From NCBI GenBank assembly GCA_030836155.1, contig JAURQI010000071.1:1-41666 (forward strand): a stretch of 41,666 nucleotides of DNA, in the 5' to 3' direction. Under the pieces are notes generated by a model. It had not been told where the DNA came from and searched no databases. It saw only the letters and a program-made list of their open reading frames with translations. The stretch comes from Crocinitomix sp. (GTDB lineage Bacteria > Bacteroidota > Bacteroidia > Flavobacteriales_D > Crocinitomicaceae). Shown here piece by piece: positions 8,302 to 16,310 of this stretch (positions are counted from its first letter, which is position 1; each line of letters begins with the position of its first letter). The position numbers were made by a program, and so were the translations under genes.

Positions 8302-8375
8302 AACTGCTAATGGCAGATTCAGCAGCAGCATATTCTTCAAGTAAAGAAAAGCCTAATGCATTTTTTTTTGATCGA

Positions 8376-8405
8376 GACCGAATACTAAATATTCAATGCC
8401 GAATA
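8376..8405 (+). promoter_or_regulatory. LytTR-like paired direct repeat, site A
   Basis: Two 9-bp repeats, GACCGAATA (8376-8384) and TGCCGAATA (8397-8405), lie exactly 21 bp apart. This is the same arrangement as sites B (9139-9168) and C (12257-12286) and matches the two-helical-turn geometry of LytTR response-regulator sites. It lies 138 bp before the ATG at 8544, inside the 242-bp gap 8302-8543, which holds no gene but also a strong hairpin at 8447-8480. Confidence 0.6.
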
Positions 8406-8446
8406 TTAAGAATAGACTAAAATTATTCCAAAGCATACTTATTCTT

Positions 8447-8480
8447 GCCTTTAGAATGAAGCTATTTCATTCTGAAAGGC
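8447..8480 (+). promoter_or_regulatory. Strong hairpin in the predicted leader of the 8544 gene
   Basis: GCCTTTAGAATGAA (8447-8460) pairs with TTCATTCT plus AAAGGC (8466-8480), giving 14 base pairs with a single bulged G at 8474 and a 5-base loop. No T-run follows on either strand, so it is not a standard terminator. It lies where transcription from site A would be expected to begin and may be a structured 5' leader. Confidence 0.55.
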
Positions 8481-8543
8481 CCCAAAACTGAATATCATAA
8501 TCAATGCCTTTGAGGGTTGATTTATATCGATGAGCTATAAGCT

Positions 8544-9065
8544 ATGCGCAAGAAGATAACACTACTGATTTTATTAGCCATTATGCTGGTTGGATTTATT
8601 AATCCTGCAGAAAAACTGTCGTTTAAAGAATCTATTCAACTTTTTAAAAACGAGGCTGAAAACAATTTAAGTCCATACAAGTTTGACGGAACTATTGTCA
8701 CCTATTTCTATTTCAAAACATACCAACAAAAAAAAGAAGTCGAAATATACTTTTTTAACCAAACGGAGTATCGCTTATCTTTTAATGGAAAATGCTTACC
8801 TCATGACATTGAAGTCAATATCTATGATAAAAAAAGAAGCGAAAATGATCGTGTCTTACTCAAGCGCTTCAAAAATATTAGCGGTAAAAACATAATCATT
8901 AATTCTAATGAGTTTTATAAAAACCTCACCATAGAAAAAAGAGAGTGCAACCAGTTCAAACGTGTTTACATCGATTATGATATCCCTTCTATTCCAGAAG
9001 CAAATAACTTGACTCCAGAAACGAACGAAAGAGCTGCCGTGGTTTTAGCTGTAGGTTATAAGTAA
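8544..9065 (+). CDS. Small secreted protein of unknown function
   Basis: The 173-residue product has a signal peptide or membrane anchor (MRKKITLLILLAIMLVGFI) and then a mature region of about 150 residues rich in predicted beta strands (VEIYFFNQTEYRLSF, LPHDIEVNIYDKK, RVYIDYDIPSIP) ending in AVVLAVGYK. Two cysteines (in GKCLP and RECNQF) could form a disulfide. I do not recognise a named family. The mature pattern looks like a small beta-sandwich, and the ending looks like an outer-surface or periplasmic protein. It carries no T9SS sorting domain. Context: site A upstream matches the sites before the adhesin (9231) and porP/sprF (12352), so it is probably expressed with them. Confidence 0.65.
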   Translation: MRKKITLLILLAIMLVGFINPAEKLSFKESIQLFKNEAENNLSPYKFDGTIVTYFYFKTYQQKKEVEIYFFNQTEYRLSFNGKCLPHDIEVNIYDKKRSENDRVLLKRFKNISGKNIIINSNEFYKNLTIEKRECNQFKRVYIDYDIPSIPEANNLTPETNERAAVVLAVGYK

Positions 9066-9138
9066 TCGATTTGTATAAGGTGTCTTAAAAAAATAGAAGA
9101 TAACCCGTTAAAAGTCCTAGTGCTTTTGTGATTAAAAA

Positions 9139-9168
9139 TACCGTATTCTAAAAATAACATACCGAATA
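9139..9168 (+). promoter_or_regulatory. LytTR-like paired direct repeat, site B
   Basis: TACCGTATT (9139-9147) and TACCGAATA (9160-9168) are 21 bp apart. The spacer (CTAAAAATA core) and the downstream TAATTATA are shared with site C, so about 40 bp are nearly identical between the two. The second half-site begins 71 bp before the ATG at 9231. Confidence 0.65.
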
Positions 9169-9205
9169 ATAATTATAAACTAGTTTTTCCGTTACTTCGA
9201 CCTAC

Positions 9206-9233
9206 CATTGTTCTCTAAATACAAAGAACAATG
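9206..9233 (+). promoter_or_regulatory. Inverted repeat pairing the start codon of the adhesin gene
   Basis: CATTGTTCT (9206-9214) and AGAACAATG (9225-9233) are perfect inverted repeats with a 10-base spacer. The 3' arm contains the ATG start at 9231-9233. In RNA this would be a 9-bp hairpin hiding the start codon; in DNA it could instead be a dyad operator. Confidence 0.5.
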
Positions 9234-12200
9234 AAAACAATTATAACCACACTGATCACACTGACTGCTTTTCTTGGCCATAGCCAATGGAGCCAAGTCC
9301 ATGAAACAATATATGGTACTTCAGGAGGAGATGATACAGGAAGAGAAGTAGCAATATCAGCATCTGGAAATATTATTGCTATAACTGCTACAGGAGCTTC
9401 TATGGGCGGGTTTGTCAGAGGAAGAGTGCAGGTGTTTGAGGATGATGTTGCCAGCTGGGTTCAATTGGGCACAGACATTGGTGGAGAAAATAATGGTGAT
9501 CGTTTCGGTAATGCGGTAGCCATGAATACAACCGGAGACATTATAGCAGTTGGAGCCCAATATCATGATGAGCTCGCTTCAAATGCAGGGCAGGTTAAAG
9601 TATTTCAATATGAAGGTGTTGACTGGAACCAGTTAGGACTCGATTTACTGGGTGAAAACGGATCAGATTATTTTGGTGGAGCTGTAGATCTGAGCGGTGA
9701 TGGTTTAACGGTCGCTGTAGGTGCCAGAAATTATGACGGCGCTGGCTCCAATGCTGGCGGAGTATGGGTTTATGAATACACTGCTGGAGTATGGACATTA
9801 AAAGGAAGTGTATTAAATGGTGCCGCTGCCGGTGACAGTTTCGGAGCAGATGTAGCTCTCTCGACGGGAGGAGATACGTTAATAGTCGGATCACCTGGAT
9901 TTGATGTACTCGGAACCTCGAGAGGTGCCGCTAGAGTATATGAATACACAGGAGGAACTTGGGTTCAAATTGGTAGTGACATACTCGGCGAAGCTGATTT
10001 TGACGCAACAGGTAGTGCCGTAGAAATTTCCAATGACGGAACTATAATTGCCGTAGGTGATATGACCAATGATGAGAATGGTTTAAGCGCAGGCCAAGTA
10101 AGAGTCTTTTCATTAGATGCGGGCGATTGGGTTCAAATGGGTTCAGATATTTATGGCGCTAATCCTGGAGATGAGTTTGGAGAAACAATTGACATGACGG
10201 CTGATGGCCTGACCATAAGTGTAGGGGCTAGAAATGCAGCAGGCGAAGCGCCAGGCGCTGGAGCTGTCCGCGTCCTGACTTTTGACGGACTAGATTGGAA
10301 TATGGTTGAAACTGAAATTAATGGTCTCGTAACTGGGGATCTTTGCTATAGATCTGCCCTAAGCAGCGATGGTAACAGCATAATAGTTGGAGCTGAAAAC
10401 CAACGGAACGAGGCCTCAATATCCACTGGCGCAGCTCGTGTTTTCTCGCTATCCCCCTGCCTCCCAACCACCTCTCCATTTGCAGTATCAGACTGCGAAT
10501 CCTACACCGTTCCCAGTGGAGATGAAACCTATACGACAATTGGCACATACGACGTCATGGATACTATTCCTAATTTTTGTGGAGCCGATAGTGTGATGAC
10601 CATTACCGTCACCATTTTTGGTTTACCAACCGTTGAAGCGAATGTGGTTGATGATTTAACTGAAATCTGTTTGGAAGATGAAATCACCCTCTTTGGTAGT
10701 GGTGCTACTTCGTATAGCTGGGATGTATTGGGCGTAACCGATGGAGATCCATACGAACCAACCACAACCGGAACAACCACCTATACCGTTACCGGAACAG
10801 ATGATAATGGCTGTTCGAATACAGCTTCAATTGATATACTGGTCAATGAACTACCAACCGTAACAGCCAGTGTCGATGACGCTGAGATTTGTATCGGTGA
10901 TGAAGTAACCTTCACCGGTGGTGGAACGGCTGATACCTATGATTGGGATGAAGGCGTTACCGATGGTGATCTCTATGAACCACCGGCTACTGGTACAACA
11001 ACTTATGCCGTTACTGGAACCATTACGGCAACGGGATGTATCAATACAGCTACCGTTGATGTACTTGTTCATGAACTACCCACTGTTACAGCCAGTGTCG
11101 ATGATGCTGAGATTTGTCTAAGAGATCAAATCACCTTTACTGGAGGTGGTGCCGATACCTATACCTGGGATGAAGGTGTCATTGATGGAGAACTTTTCGA
11201 ACCAACAACAGCTGAAACAACAACCTATACCGTAACTGGAACCGATGGAAATGGATGTGTCAACACAGCCAGTGTTGATGTATTGGTTTTTGCTTTGCCA
11301 ACCGTTACAGCCAATGCTGATCCTTCGCAGGTTTGTATCGGGGAGGAATTAACCTTAACCGGTGGCGGTGCAACAACCTATGTCTGGGATAACGACGTTG
11401 AGGATGGTATTGCTTTTGAGCCAATATTGGGCACAACTACCTATACTGTTACCGGAACAGATGATAACGGATGTGTCAATACCGCAAGTATTGATGTGAC
11501 CGTTTTTGATTTACCAACTGTCATTGCCAATGTAAATACCAATGAACTGTGTTTGGGCAATGAAGTCACGTTCTCAGGAAGTGGGGCAGAAACCTATACT
11601 TGGGATAATGGAGTAACCGACAATACCCCTTACCTACCTACCCTCATTGGAACCGAAACTTATACCGTTATTGGTACCGATGAAAATGGTTGTCAAAATT
11701 CAGCAAGCATTGATGTAACCGTGCTTGAATTACCAGAGGTTATTGCTTCAGCAGACACGAGTATTTATCCGGGTGAATCAACACTGATTCAAGCCAGTTC
11801 AGTTTCAAATGGAACCTATCTTTGGTCACCAGAGCAGGACTTAGCTTGTCCTACCTGTAATGAAACAGACGCTTCACCAGTCAGCACAAGAACCTATACC
11901 ATCACCTTCACCGATGAAAATGGATGTCAAGCAACCGATCAAGTCGTCATCACTTTATTGGATCTAATCGTAGCAACAGAAATCGGGATCTCTCCGAATG
12001 GAGACGGTGATAATGACGCACTTGTATTTCCTGGAATACTGGCTTATCCAAACTCCTCCATCCAAATCTTTAACCGATGGGGTGTAGCAGTTTTCACCGC
12101 TGAAAACGGTTATCAAAACGACTGGGGTGGAACCAATCAAAACACAGGTGACTTATTACCGAATAATTCAACGTGTTTCTTTATCCTGGATTTAGGTGAA

Positions 12201-12245
12201 GAAGGCACAGAACCAATAAAAGGATATGTATACATCTCTTTTTAA
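9231..12245 (+). CDS. T9SS surface protein: 7-bladed propeller, Ig-like repeats, gliding-type C-terminal domain
   Basis: The 1004-residue adhesin-like protein has four parts. A signal peptide is followed by seven ~56-residue repeats (about 28-407) of the form GDxFGxxVxxxxDGxxxAVGA...GxVRVFxY...W-QLG, which should close as a seven-bladed beta-propeller (FG-GAP-like). A short Cys-containing linker follows (408-463; DCESYTVPSGDETYTT is a motif common in Bacteroidota cargo). Then come six 72-80-residue Ig/PKD-like repeats starting at about 464, 541, 616, 689, 761 and 834 (LPTVTA...C...TYxWD...TTTYTVTGTDxNGC). The last ~92 residues are a gliding-motility-associated sorting domain (ISPNGDGDNDALVFP, IQIFNRWG, YVYISF). 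By family it is exported by T9SS and attached to or released from the cell surface. It is followed by porP/sprF and an ompA-type gene. Confidence 0.88.
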   Translation: MKTIITTLITLTAFLGHSQWSQVHETIYGTSGGDDTGREVAISASGNIIAITATGASMGGFVRGRVQVFEDDVASWVQLGTDIGGENNGDRFGNAVAMNTTGDIIAVGAQYHDELASNAGQVKVFQYEGVDWNQLGLDLLGENGSDYFGGAVDLSGDGLTVAVGARNYDGAGSNAGGVWVYEYTAGVWTLKGSVLNGAAAGDSFGADVALSTGGDTLIVGSPGFDVLGTSRGAARVYEYTGGTWVQIGSDILGEADFDATGSAVEISNDGTIIAVGDMTNDENGLSAGQVRVFSLDAGDWVQMGSDIYGANPGDEFGETIDMTADGLTISVGARNAAGEAPGAGAVRVLTFDGLDWNMVETEINGLVTGDLCYRSALSSDGNSIIVGAENQRNEASISTGAARVFSLSPCLPTTSPFAVSDCESYTVPSGDETYTTIGTYDVMDTIPNFCGADSVMTITVTIFGLPTVEANVVDDLTEICLEDEITLFGSGATSYSWDVLGVTDGDPYEPTTTGTTTYTVTGTDDNGCSNTASIDILVNELPTVTASVDDAEICIGDEVTFTGGGTADTYDWDEGVTDGDLYEPPATGTTTYAVTGTITATGCINTATVDVLVHELPTVTASVDDAEICLRDQITFTGGGADTYTWDEGVIDGELFEPTTAETTTYTVTGTDGNGCVNTASVDVLVFALPTVTANADPSQVCIGEELTLTGGGATTYVWDNDVEDGIAFEPILGTTTYTVTGTDDNGCVNTASIDVTVFDLPTVIANVNTNELCLGNEVTFSGSGAETYTWDNGVTDNTPYLPTLIGTETYTVIGTDENGCQNSASIDVTVLELPEVIASADTSIYPGESTLIQASSVSNGTYLWSPEQDLACPTCNETDASPVSTRTYTITFTDENGCQATDQVVITLLDLIVATEIGISPNGDGDNDALVFPGILAYPNSSIQIFNRWGVAVFTAENGYQNDWGGTNQNTGDLLPNNSTCFFILDLGEEGTEPIKGYVYISF
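10620..11960 (+). repeat. Six tandem Ig-like repeat units within the adhesin gene
   Basis: These are in-frame units of about 216-231 bp, each starting with Leu-Pro-(Thr/Glu)-Val. Units 2 and 3 are closest at the DNA level; both read ACAGCCAGTGTCGATGA near their starts (about 10863 and 11088). Such near-identical units can recombine and change repeat number. Unit 6 is divergent and adjoins the sorting domain. Confidence 0.8.
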
Positions 12246-12256
12246 ATAAGTATAAA

Positions 12257-12286
12257 TACCGAATTCTAAAAATACCCTACCGAATA
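12257..12286 (+). promoter_or_regulatory. LytTR-like paired direct repeat, site C
   Basis: TACCGAATT (12257-12265) and TACCGAATA (12278-12286) are 21 bp apart and followed by TAATTATA, as at site B. The second half-site begins 74 bp before the ATG of the PorP/SprF gene (12352), nearly the same distance as at site B (71 bp), which supports a common promoter architecture. Confidence 0.65.
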
Positions 12287-12351
12287 GTAATTATATAGTA
12301 AAAATCAAAAGTAATGACCCTAAACTTGTACCAGCAAAAAAAACAAACGCT

Positions 12352-13269
12352 ATGAAGACAAAATTATTAATATTAGCACTAGCACTAGCACCGACATTAT
12401 TCGGGCAACAAGATGAGATGTTTACACATTACTCATTTAACACCATGCATGTGAACCCAGCTTACGCTGGATCAAGAGATGCACTAACTTTAGTCGGACT
12501 GCATCGTTCGCAATGGGTAACCTTCCCGGGCGCACCTGTTTCGCAGACTTTTTCTGCACACAGCCCAATTTTTAAAGATAAAATTGGTTTGGGTGTTTCC
12601 TTAAGCAACGATAAATTAGGTCCAAACAGTAATCAAGGTTATTTTGTTGATCTTTCTTACCGTTTAAAACTAGGCACTGGAAATTTAGCCTTTGGACTAA
12701 AAGGAGGTGTCAATTCATTCTCAAGTAATTTAGATGAATTATATACCAATGACGCAGGTGACCAGCAGTTTGCAGGCAATATCCAATCAAGCTTGATTCC
12801 GAATTTCGGATTTGGCGTATACTATAGCACAGAGCGTTTCTACGCAGGTGTTTCATCACCGAGATTATTAGAGAATCAATACTTGGCAGATAATATCAAT
12901 TCAGGAAGCCAAGAACGCCACTATTATTTTATAGCCGGAGGTATGTTGGATATCGCAAAATCTAAAAATATCCAATTAAAACCAACCACGTTTGTAAAGT
13001 ATGTGGAAGGGGCTCCAATTCAATTTGATTTAACGGCGCTGGTCTACTTTAACAATAGAGCTTGGGTTGGACCAATGTTCCGATCTGGAGATTCTTTCGG
13101 CGGACTGGCCGGATTAAACATCACCGATCAATTGGGGTTAGGTTATGTATTCGATTGGTCATTTGCTAACAGAACAGGAACCTATAATTCAGGATCACAT
13201 GAAGTTATGCTCCGTCATGATTTTATTTTTAAAGACAAAGGGGTTAAAGTATCACCTCGTTATTTCTAA
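12352..13269 (+). CDS. PorP/SprF-family T9SS outer-membrane protein
   Basis: The 305-residue product has a signal peptide (MKTKLLILALALAPTLFG) and then the family signature FTHYSFNTMHVNPAYAGSRD and LVGLHRSQWVTFPGAP, followed by alternating beta strands typical of a ~14-strand barrel and a C-terminal strand (MLRHDFIF). In Flavobacterium johnsoniae SprF is needed for export of the adhesin SprB, and paralogues often lie beside large cargo with gliding-type sorting domains. Here it directly follows such a cargo gene, so it is probably the dedicated partner of the 9231 protein. It has its own upstream site (C), and the OmpA-type gene follows after 35 bp. Confidence 0.9.
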   Translation: MKTKLLILALALAPTLFGQQDEMFTHYSFNTMHVNPAYAGSRDALTLVGLHRSQWVTFPGAPVSQTFSAHSPIFKDKIGLGVSLSNDKLGPNSNQGYFVDLSYRLKLGTGNLAFGLKGGVNSFSSNLDELYTNDAGDQQFAGNIQSSLIPNFGFGVYYSTERFYAGVSSPRLLENQYLADNINSGSQERHYYFIAGGMLDIAKSKNIQLKPTTFVKYVEGAPIQFDLTALVYFNNRAWVGPMFRSGDSFGGLAGLNITDQLGLGYVFDWSFANRTGTYNSGSHEVMLRHDFIFKDKGVKVSPRYF

Positions 13270-13304
13270 GCACTATAATATTCAACTTATATAAAATTAT
13301 TGTC

Positions 13305-15152
13305 ATGTTAAATTATTTAATCGCATTCGGACTAATAGTGTCCGTATCAGCAACAGGACTAGCACAAGATCATCATCCAAAAGCTGAACTTGAACTACTC
13401 GACATCAACAGTGAAGAAGAAGATTTCGCTCCTTCCTATTACGGAAATCAAGTGATCTTTACTTCTTCTAGTAGAAGCAACCCTTTTGTTTATCGCGAAG
13501 ACCACAAAGGAAATGCATACCTCGATCTTTATATCGCAGAAGTCGATTCTAATAATCAATTAATGAACAAGAAAATTTTCGATCGAAAAATCAATCGCAA
13601 ATTTCAAGAAGGAACCATCGCCTTTAATAAAAATAAAGACGTAATGGTCTATGCAAGCAGCAATTATGCTCAGAAACGTAAAGACCCTAAAACGCAATTG
13701 CAACTAAACCTAATGAAAAAAGAAAACGGTAAGTGGATAAATGCACAAGCTGTTAACTTTAACTCAACGGATTATTCAGTGGCACACCCTACCCTAAGTG
13801 CAGATGGTAAGTGGATTTATTTCGCTTCTAATATGCCGGGAGGTTTCGGTGGTGTAGATTTATATGTCGCTGAAATTAAAGAAAATGGATCATTTGGTCA
13901 ACCCATTAACCTTGGAGATCAAGTGAACTCCGCTCAAGATGAGACTTTCCCTTATATCCATGAAGATGGCATTCTATTCTTCAGTTCAAATCGCGATGGT
14001 GGTTTAGGCGGTATTGATATTTACGCTGCTGGTATTCGTCCAGATAACTCGATTAAAAAAGTGATGAATGCAGGCGGCACGTTCAACTCAGCTCAGGATG
14101 ATTTTGGTTTGATTCTAGATGAAAATCAACATTTTGGCTTCTTATCATCTAACCGTATTAACGGACAAGGTGGAGATGACATTTATTCTGTTGAGATTAA
14201 AACGCCTTTCTTTTTTGGAACAACCATCAATGGAAAAACGACGGATCTGAATGGAGATTTATTAAGCAATGTCAAATTAGAATTAATCAACGCTGATGGT
14301 GATGTTATTGGAGAAACACAGTCCGATGAAAAGGGCAATTTCTTTATCCAAACCAGTGAACAAGGAGAAATTTCTGTGAAATTGACGAAGGATGAATACT
14401 TCGACGAACTTCAACAACTGACGGATGGTAAGTCATACACTGATGAAATCAACGAAGATTTTAGTCTTGAAGCGATTCAAACACTTAAATTAAATAACCG
14501 CATTACCGAAAAAGCTACAGGCGAAACAGTGGAAGCTGCTGAAGTTACCATCACAGACTTAAAAACAAATACTATTCAATCTGGGTTGACGGATGCTAAC
14601 GGTAACATCATGCTAAACTACCCAGAGCAGCGATTAAGCCTAGGCACACATCTTAGAGTCGAAATCAAAAAAGAGGGCTTTATCGCTAATAGTTTTGAGA
14701 TTGACACCGCTTTCACAAATGGCGCTAATCATAACTTAGATTTGTCGATTACTAAAATTGAAGTGGGTATTGATATTGCTGAAGCAGCAAACCTCTCGAA
14801 AGTTGAGTCAATTTTCTTTGATTATAATGAAGCTGAAATCTTACCAACAGCAGAGGTTGAGTTGGACAAGATTGTAAAACTCATGAACGAAAATCCAGAG
14901 ATTCGAATTGAAATTGGTTCTCATACGGATGCTCGTGGTAGCGAAAGTTTCAATATGACGTTGAGCAAGAAAAGAGCTAAAGCAACAGCAGAATACTTAA
15001 GAAAACGTGTTGACTTAGATGCTAAAAACAGAATCAGATACAAAGGTTATGGTGAATCAAAATTAAAGAATGATTGTGGAAATGATGTTGAATGTACAGA
15101 AGAGCAACATCAAGAAAACAGACGTTCAGAATTTATTATCATCAAAATATAA
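13305..15152 (+). CDS. OmpA-family protein with WD40-like propeller and carboxypeptidase-regulatory domains
   Basis: The 615-residue product has a signal peptide (about 1-21), PD40/WD40-like repeats at about 30-300 (HPTLSADGKWIYFASNMPGG, then FPYIHEDGILFFSSNRDGG), two CarboxypepD-reg-like beta-sandwich domains (about 305-395 and 395-490; TTDLNGDLLSNVKLELIN, then TGETVEAAEVTITD), and a C-terminal OmpA domain (about 500-615) with IEIGSHTDARG and ENRRSEF, the Asp and Arg positions that bind peptidoglycan. This resembles PorE and related T9SS-associated proteins but without the TPR region of PorE. It probably anchors the PorP/SprF-adhesin complex to the cell wall; this role is inferred from the three-gene arrangement. 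Confidence 0.85.
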   Translation: MLNYLIAFGLIVSVSATGLAQDHHPKAELELLDINSEEEDFAPSYYGNQVIFTSSSRSNPFVYREDHKGNAYLDLYIAEVDSNNQLMNKKIFDRKINRKFQEGTIAFNKNKDVMVYASSNYAQKRKDPKTQLQLNLMKKENGKWINAQAVNFNSTDYSVAHPTLSADGKWIYFASNMPGGFGGVDLYVAEIKENGSFGQPINLGDQVNSAQDETFPYIHEDGILFFSSNRDGGLGGIDIYAAGIRPDNSIKKVMNAGGTFNSAQDDFGLILDENQHFGFLSSNRINGQGGDDIYSVEIKTPFFFGTTINGKTTDLNGDLLSNVKLELINADGDVIGETQSDEKGNFFIQTSEQGEISVKLTKDEYFDELQQLTDGKSYTDEINEDFSLEAIQTLKLNNRITEKATGETVEAAEVTITDLKTNTIQSGLTDANGNIMLNYPEQRLSLGTHLRVEIKKEGFIANSFEIDTAFTNGANHNLDLSITKIEVGIDIAEAANLSKVESIFFDYNEAEILPTAEVELDKIVKLMNENPEIRIEIGSHTDARGSESFNMTLSKKRAKATAEYLRKRVDLDAKNRIRYKGYGESKLKNDCGNDVECTEEQHQENRRSEFIIIKI

Positions 15153-15252
15153 TTAACAATTTTTCATAGCGATCCAAGGCCGGCAGCATAGTTTAATCGG
15201 TAAATTCTTAAGTCGGTAGTGGTTCTTTTGATTATTGATTCCTAAAAACAGA

Positions 15253-15285
15253 AAAGACGAGCCTTAAGGTTCGTCTTTATTAATT
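15253..15285 (+). terminator. Rho-independent-like terminator after the ompA-type gene
   Basis: AAAGACGAGCC (15253-15263) pairs with GGTTCGTCTTT (15268-15278) around a TTAA loop: 11 pairs including one G-T. An A/T-rich tract follows. It closes the 12352-15152 transcription unit about 100 bp after the stop. The rest of the 15153-15375 gap shows no gene. Confidence 0.7.
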
Positions 15286-15375
15286 TAATTAAGCCCTTAA
15301 TTAAACCTTTGTTGATTTACAAAGTCTGATAAAACGTAAGCTCCCCGCTAGTTTTTAAATCATTAATAAAAAAAA

Positions 15376-16281
15376 ATGAAACGCATTGTATTAACCCTCG
15401 TCGGTGGAGCAGCTTTAATTCTAGGTTGCAATAACAAAGAAAACGCATCGAAAGTCCCCAAAGTAAACATCTATGAAGAAGGAGAATTCCGATACATAGA
15501 AACAAATGGGGTGCCTAATCACAAAACAGGTGAATTTCCAACTCAATTCTGTCCTTTTGGCATTGGAGAAAAAGAATTCACTTATAAAGTCCCCCTAACA
15601 CCAACTGAATCCGAAGAAAAAATAACCGCTGGCCAATACATGTTTGGGGTCGCAGTTAACGGTGTTGTTTTTGACCCCGCTGGACCTTTTTGGAATAAGG
15701 ATATGAGCACTGGATGGGAATTTCACCCAGCTAGCCAACATATCCGTGATTATTTTGGCGTTGACCTTAATAATGCCCACACCCAACCGCTTGGTCCAAA
15801 TTCAGATCTAGGACTCTATCATTACCACGGTTTGCCTACAAAATTGATTGATAGTCTATCTGCCGTCAAGGAATCTCAAATGCTATTGCTAGGATATGCA
15901 GCAGATGGATACCCAATCTATAATCAATTTGCTCCTTCTGACCCCATGGATTTGTCAAGCACAATGAAAGAAATGAAACCGGGATACAAACTTAAAACTG
16001 GTTCGCGTCAATCTGGCGAGCCTGAAGGTGATTACAACGGAGCCTTTGTTCAAGACTATAATTTTATAGATGGCCATGGCGACCTAGATGAATATAATGG
16101 GCGGTATGGAATAACTGAAGAGTATCCCGAAGGCACTTACTACTATTGTATCACACAAGGCTTCCCAAATATGCCGCTATACTTTAGAGGAGAACCAAAC
16201 GCATCTTTTCAACATGAAGGGCCAGGCAACGAGATGGCGGAAGTGCCACCACAAATTAGAGATTGGCCAGCACAGCCATAA
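15376..16281 (+). CDS. YHYH-domain lipoprotein
   Basis: The 301-residue product begins with a lipoprotein signal (MKRIVLTLVGGAALILGC, acylated Cys18). The core carries the name-giving YHYH motif (LYHYHGLPTKLID, about residue 151) plus surrounding family features: VNGVVFDPAGPFWNKD, GYAADGYPIYNQF and CITQGFPNMPLYFRG. YHYH proteins occur in marine and soil bacteria; their biochemical function is not established. The His/Tyr-rich centre suggests metal binding, which is inference. The gene stands alone, preceded by the terminator at 15253 and convergent with the OmpA gene at 16311. Confidence 0.8.
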   Translation: MKRIVLTLVGGAALILGCNNKENASKVPKVNIYEEGEFRYIETNGVPNHKTGEFPTQFCPFGIGEKEFTYKVPLTPTESEEKITAGQYMFGVAVNGVVFDPAGPFWNKDMSTGWEFHPASQHIRDYFGVDLNNAHTQPLGPNSDLGLYHYHGLPTKLIDSLSAVKESQMLLLGYAADGYPIYNQFAPSDPMDLSSTMKEMKPGYKLKTGSRQSGEPEGDYNGAFVQDYNFIDGHGDLDEYNGRYGITEEYPEGTYYYCITQGFPNMPLYFRGEPNASFQHEGPGNEMAEVPPQIRDWPAQP

Positions 16282-16310
16282 GACAAATAAAAAGATTGGT
16301 TAAACCGTTG

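Noticed and set aside
9357-11121. Several 60-100-residue ORFs on the minus strand and in alternative plus frames inside the adhesin gene.
   Set aside because: They are shadows of the repetitive coding sequence: low-complexity, repeated in step with the propeller and Ig units, without own start context.
10620-11960. Regularly spaced repeats that could suggest a CRISPR-like or other non-coding array.
   Set aside because: The units are 216-231 bp, in frame, diverged, and encode Ig-like domains; there are no short identical repeats with unique spacers.
15181-15245. Sequence resembling a tRNA (AGTTTAATCGGTAA like a D-arm, GGTTC like a T-arm).
   Set aside because: The acceptor and anticodon stems do not pair and the T-arm is not followed by a matching strand; it is at best a chance likeness.
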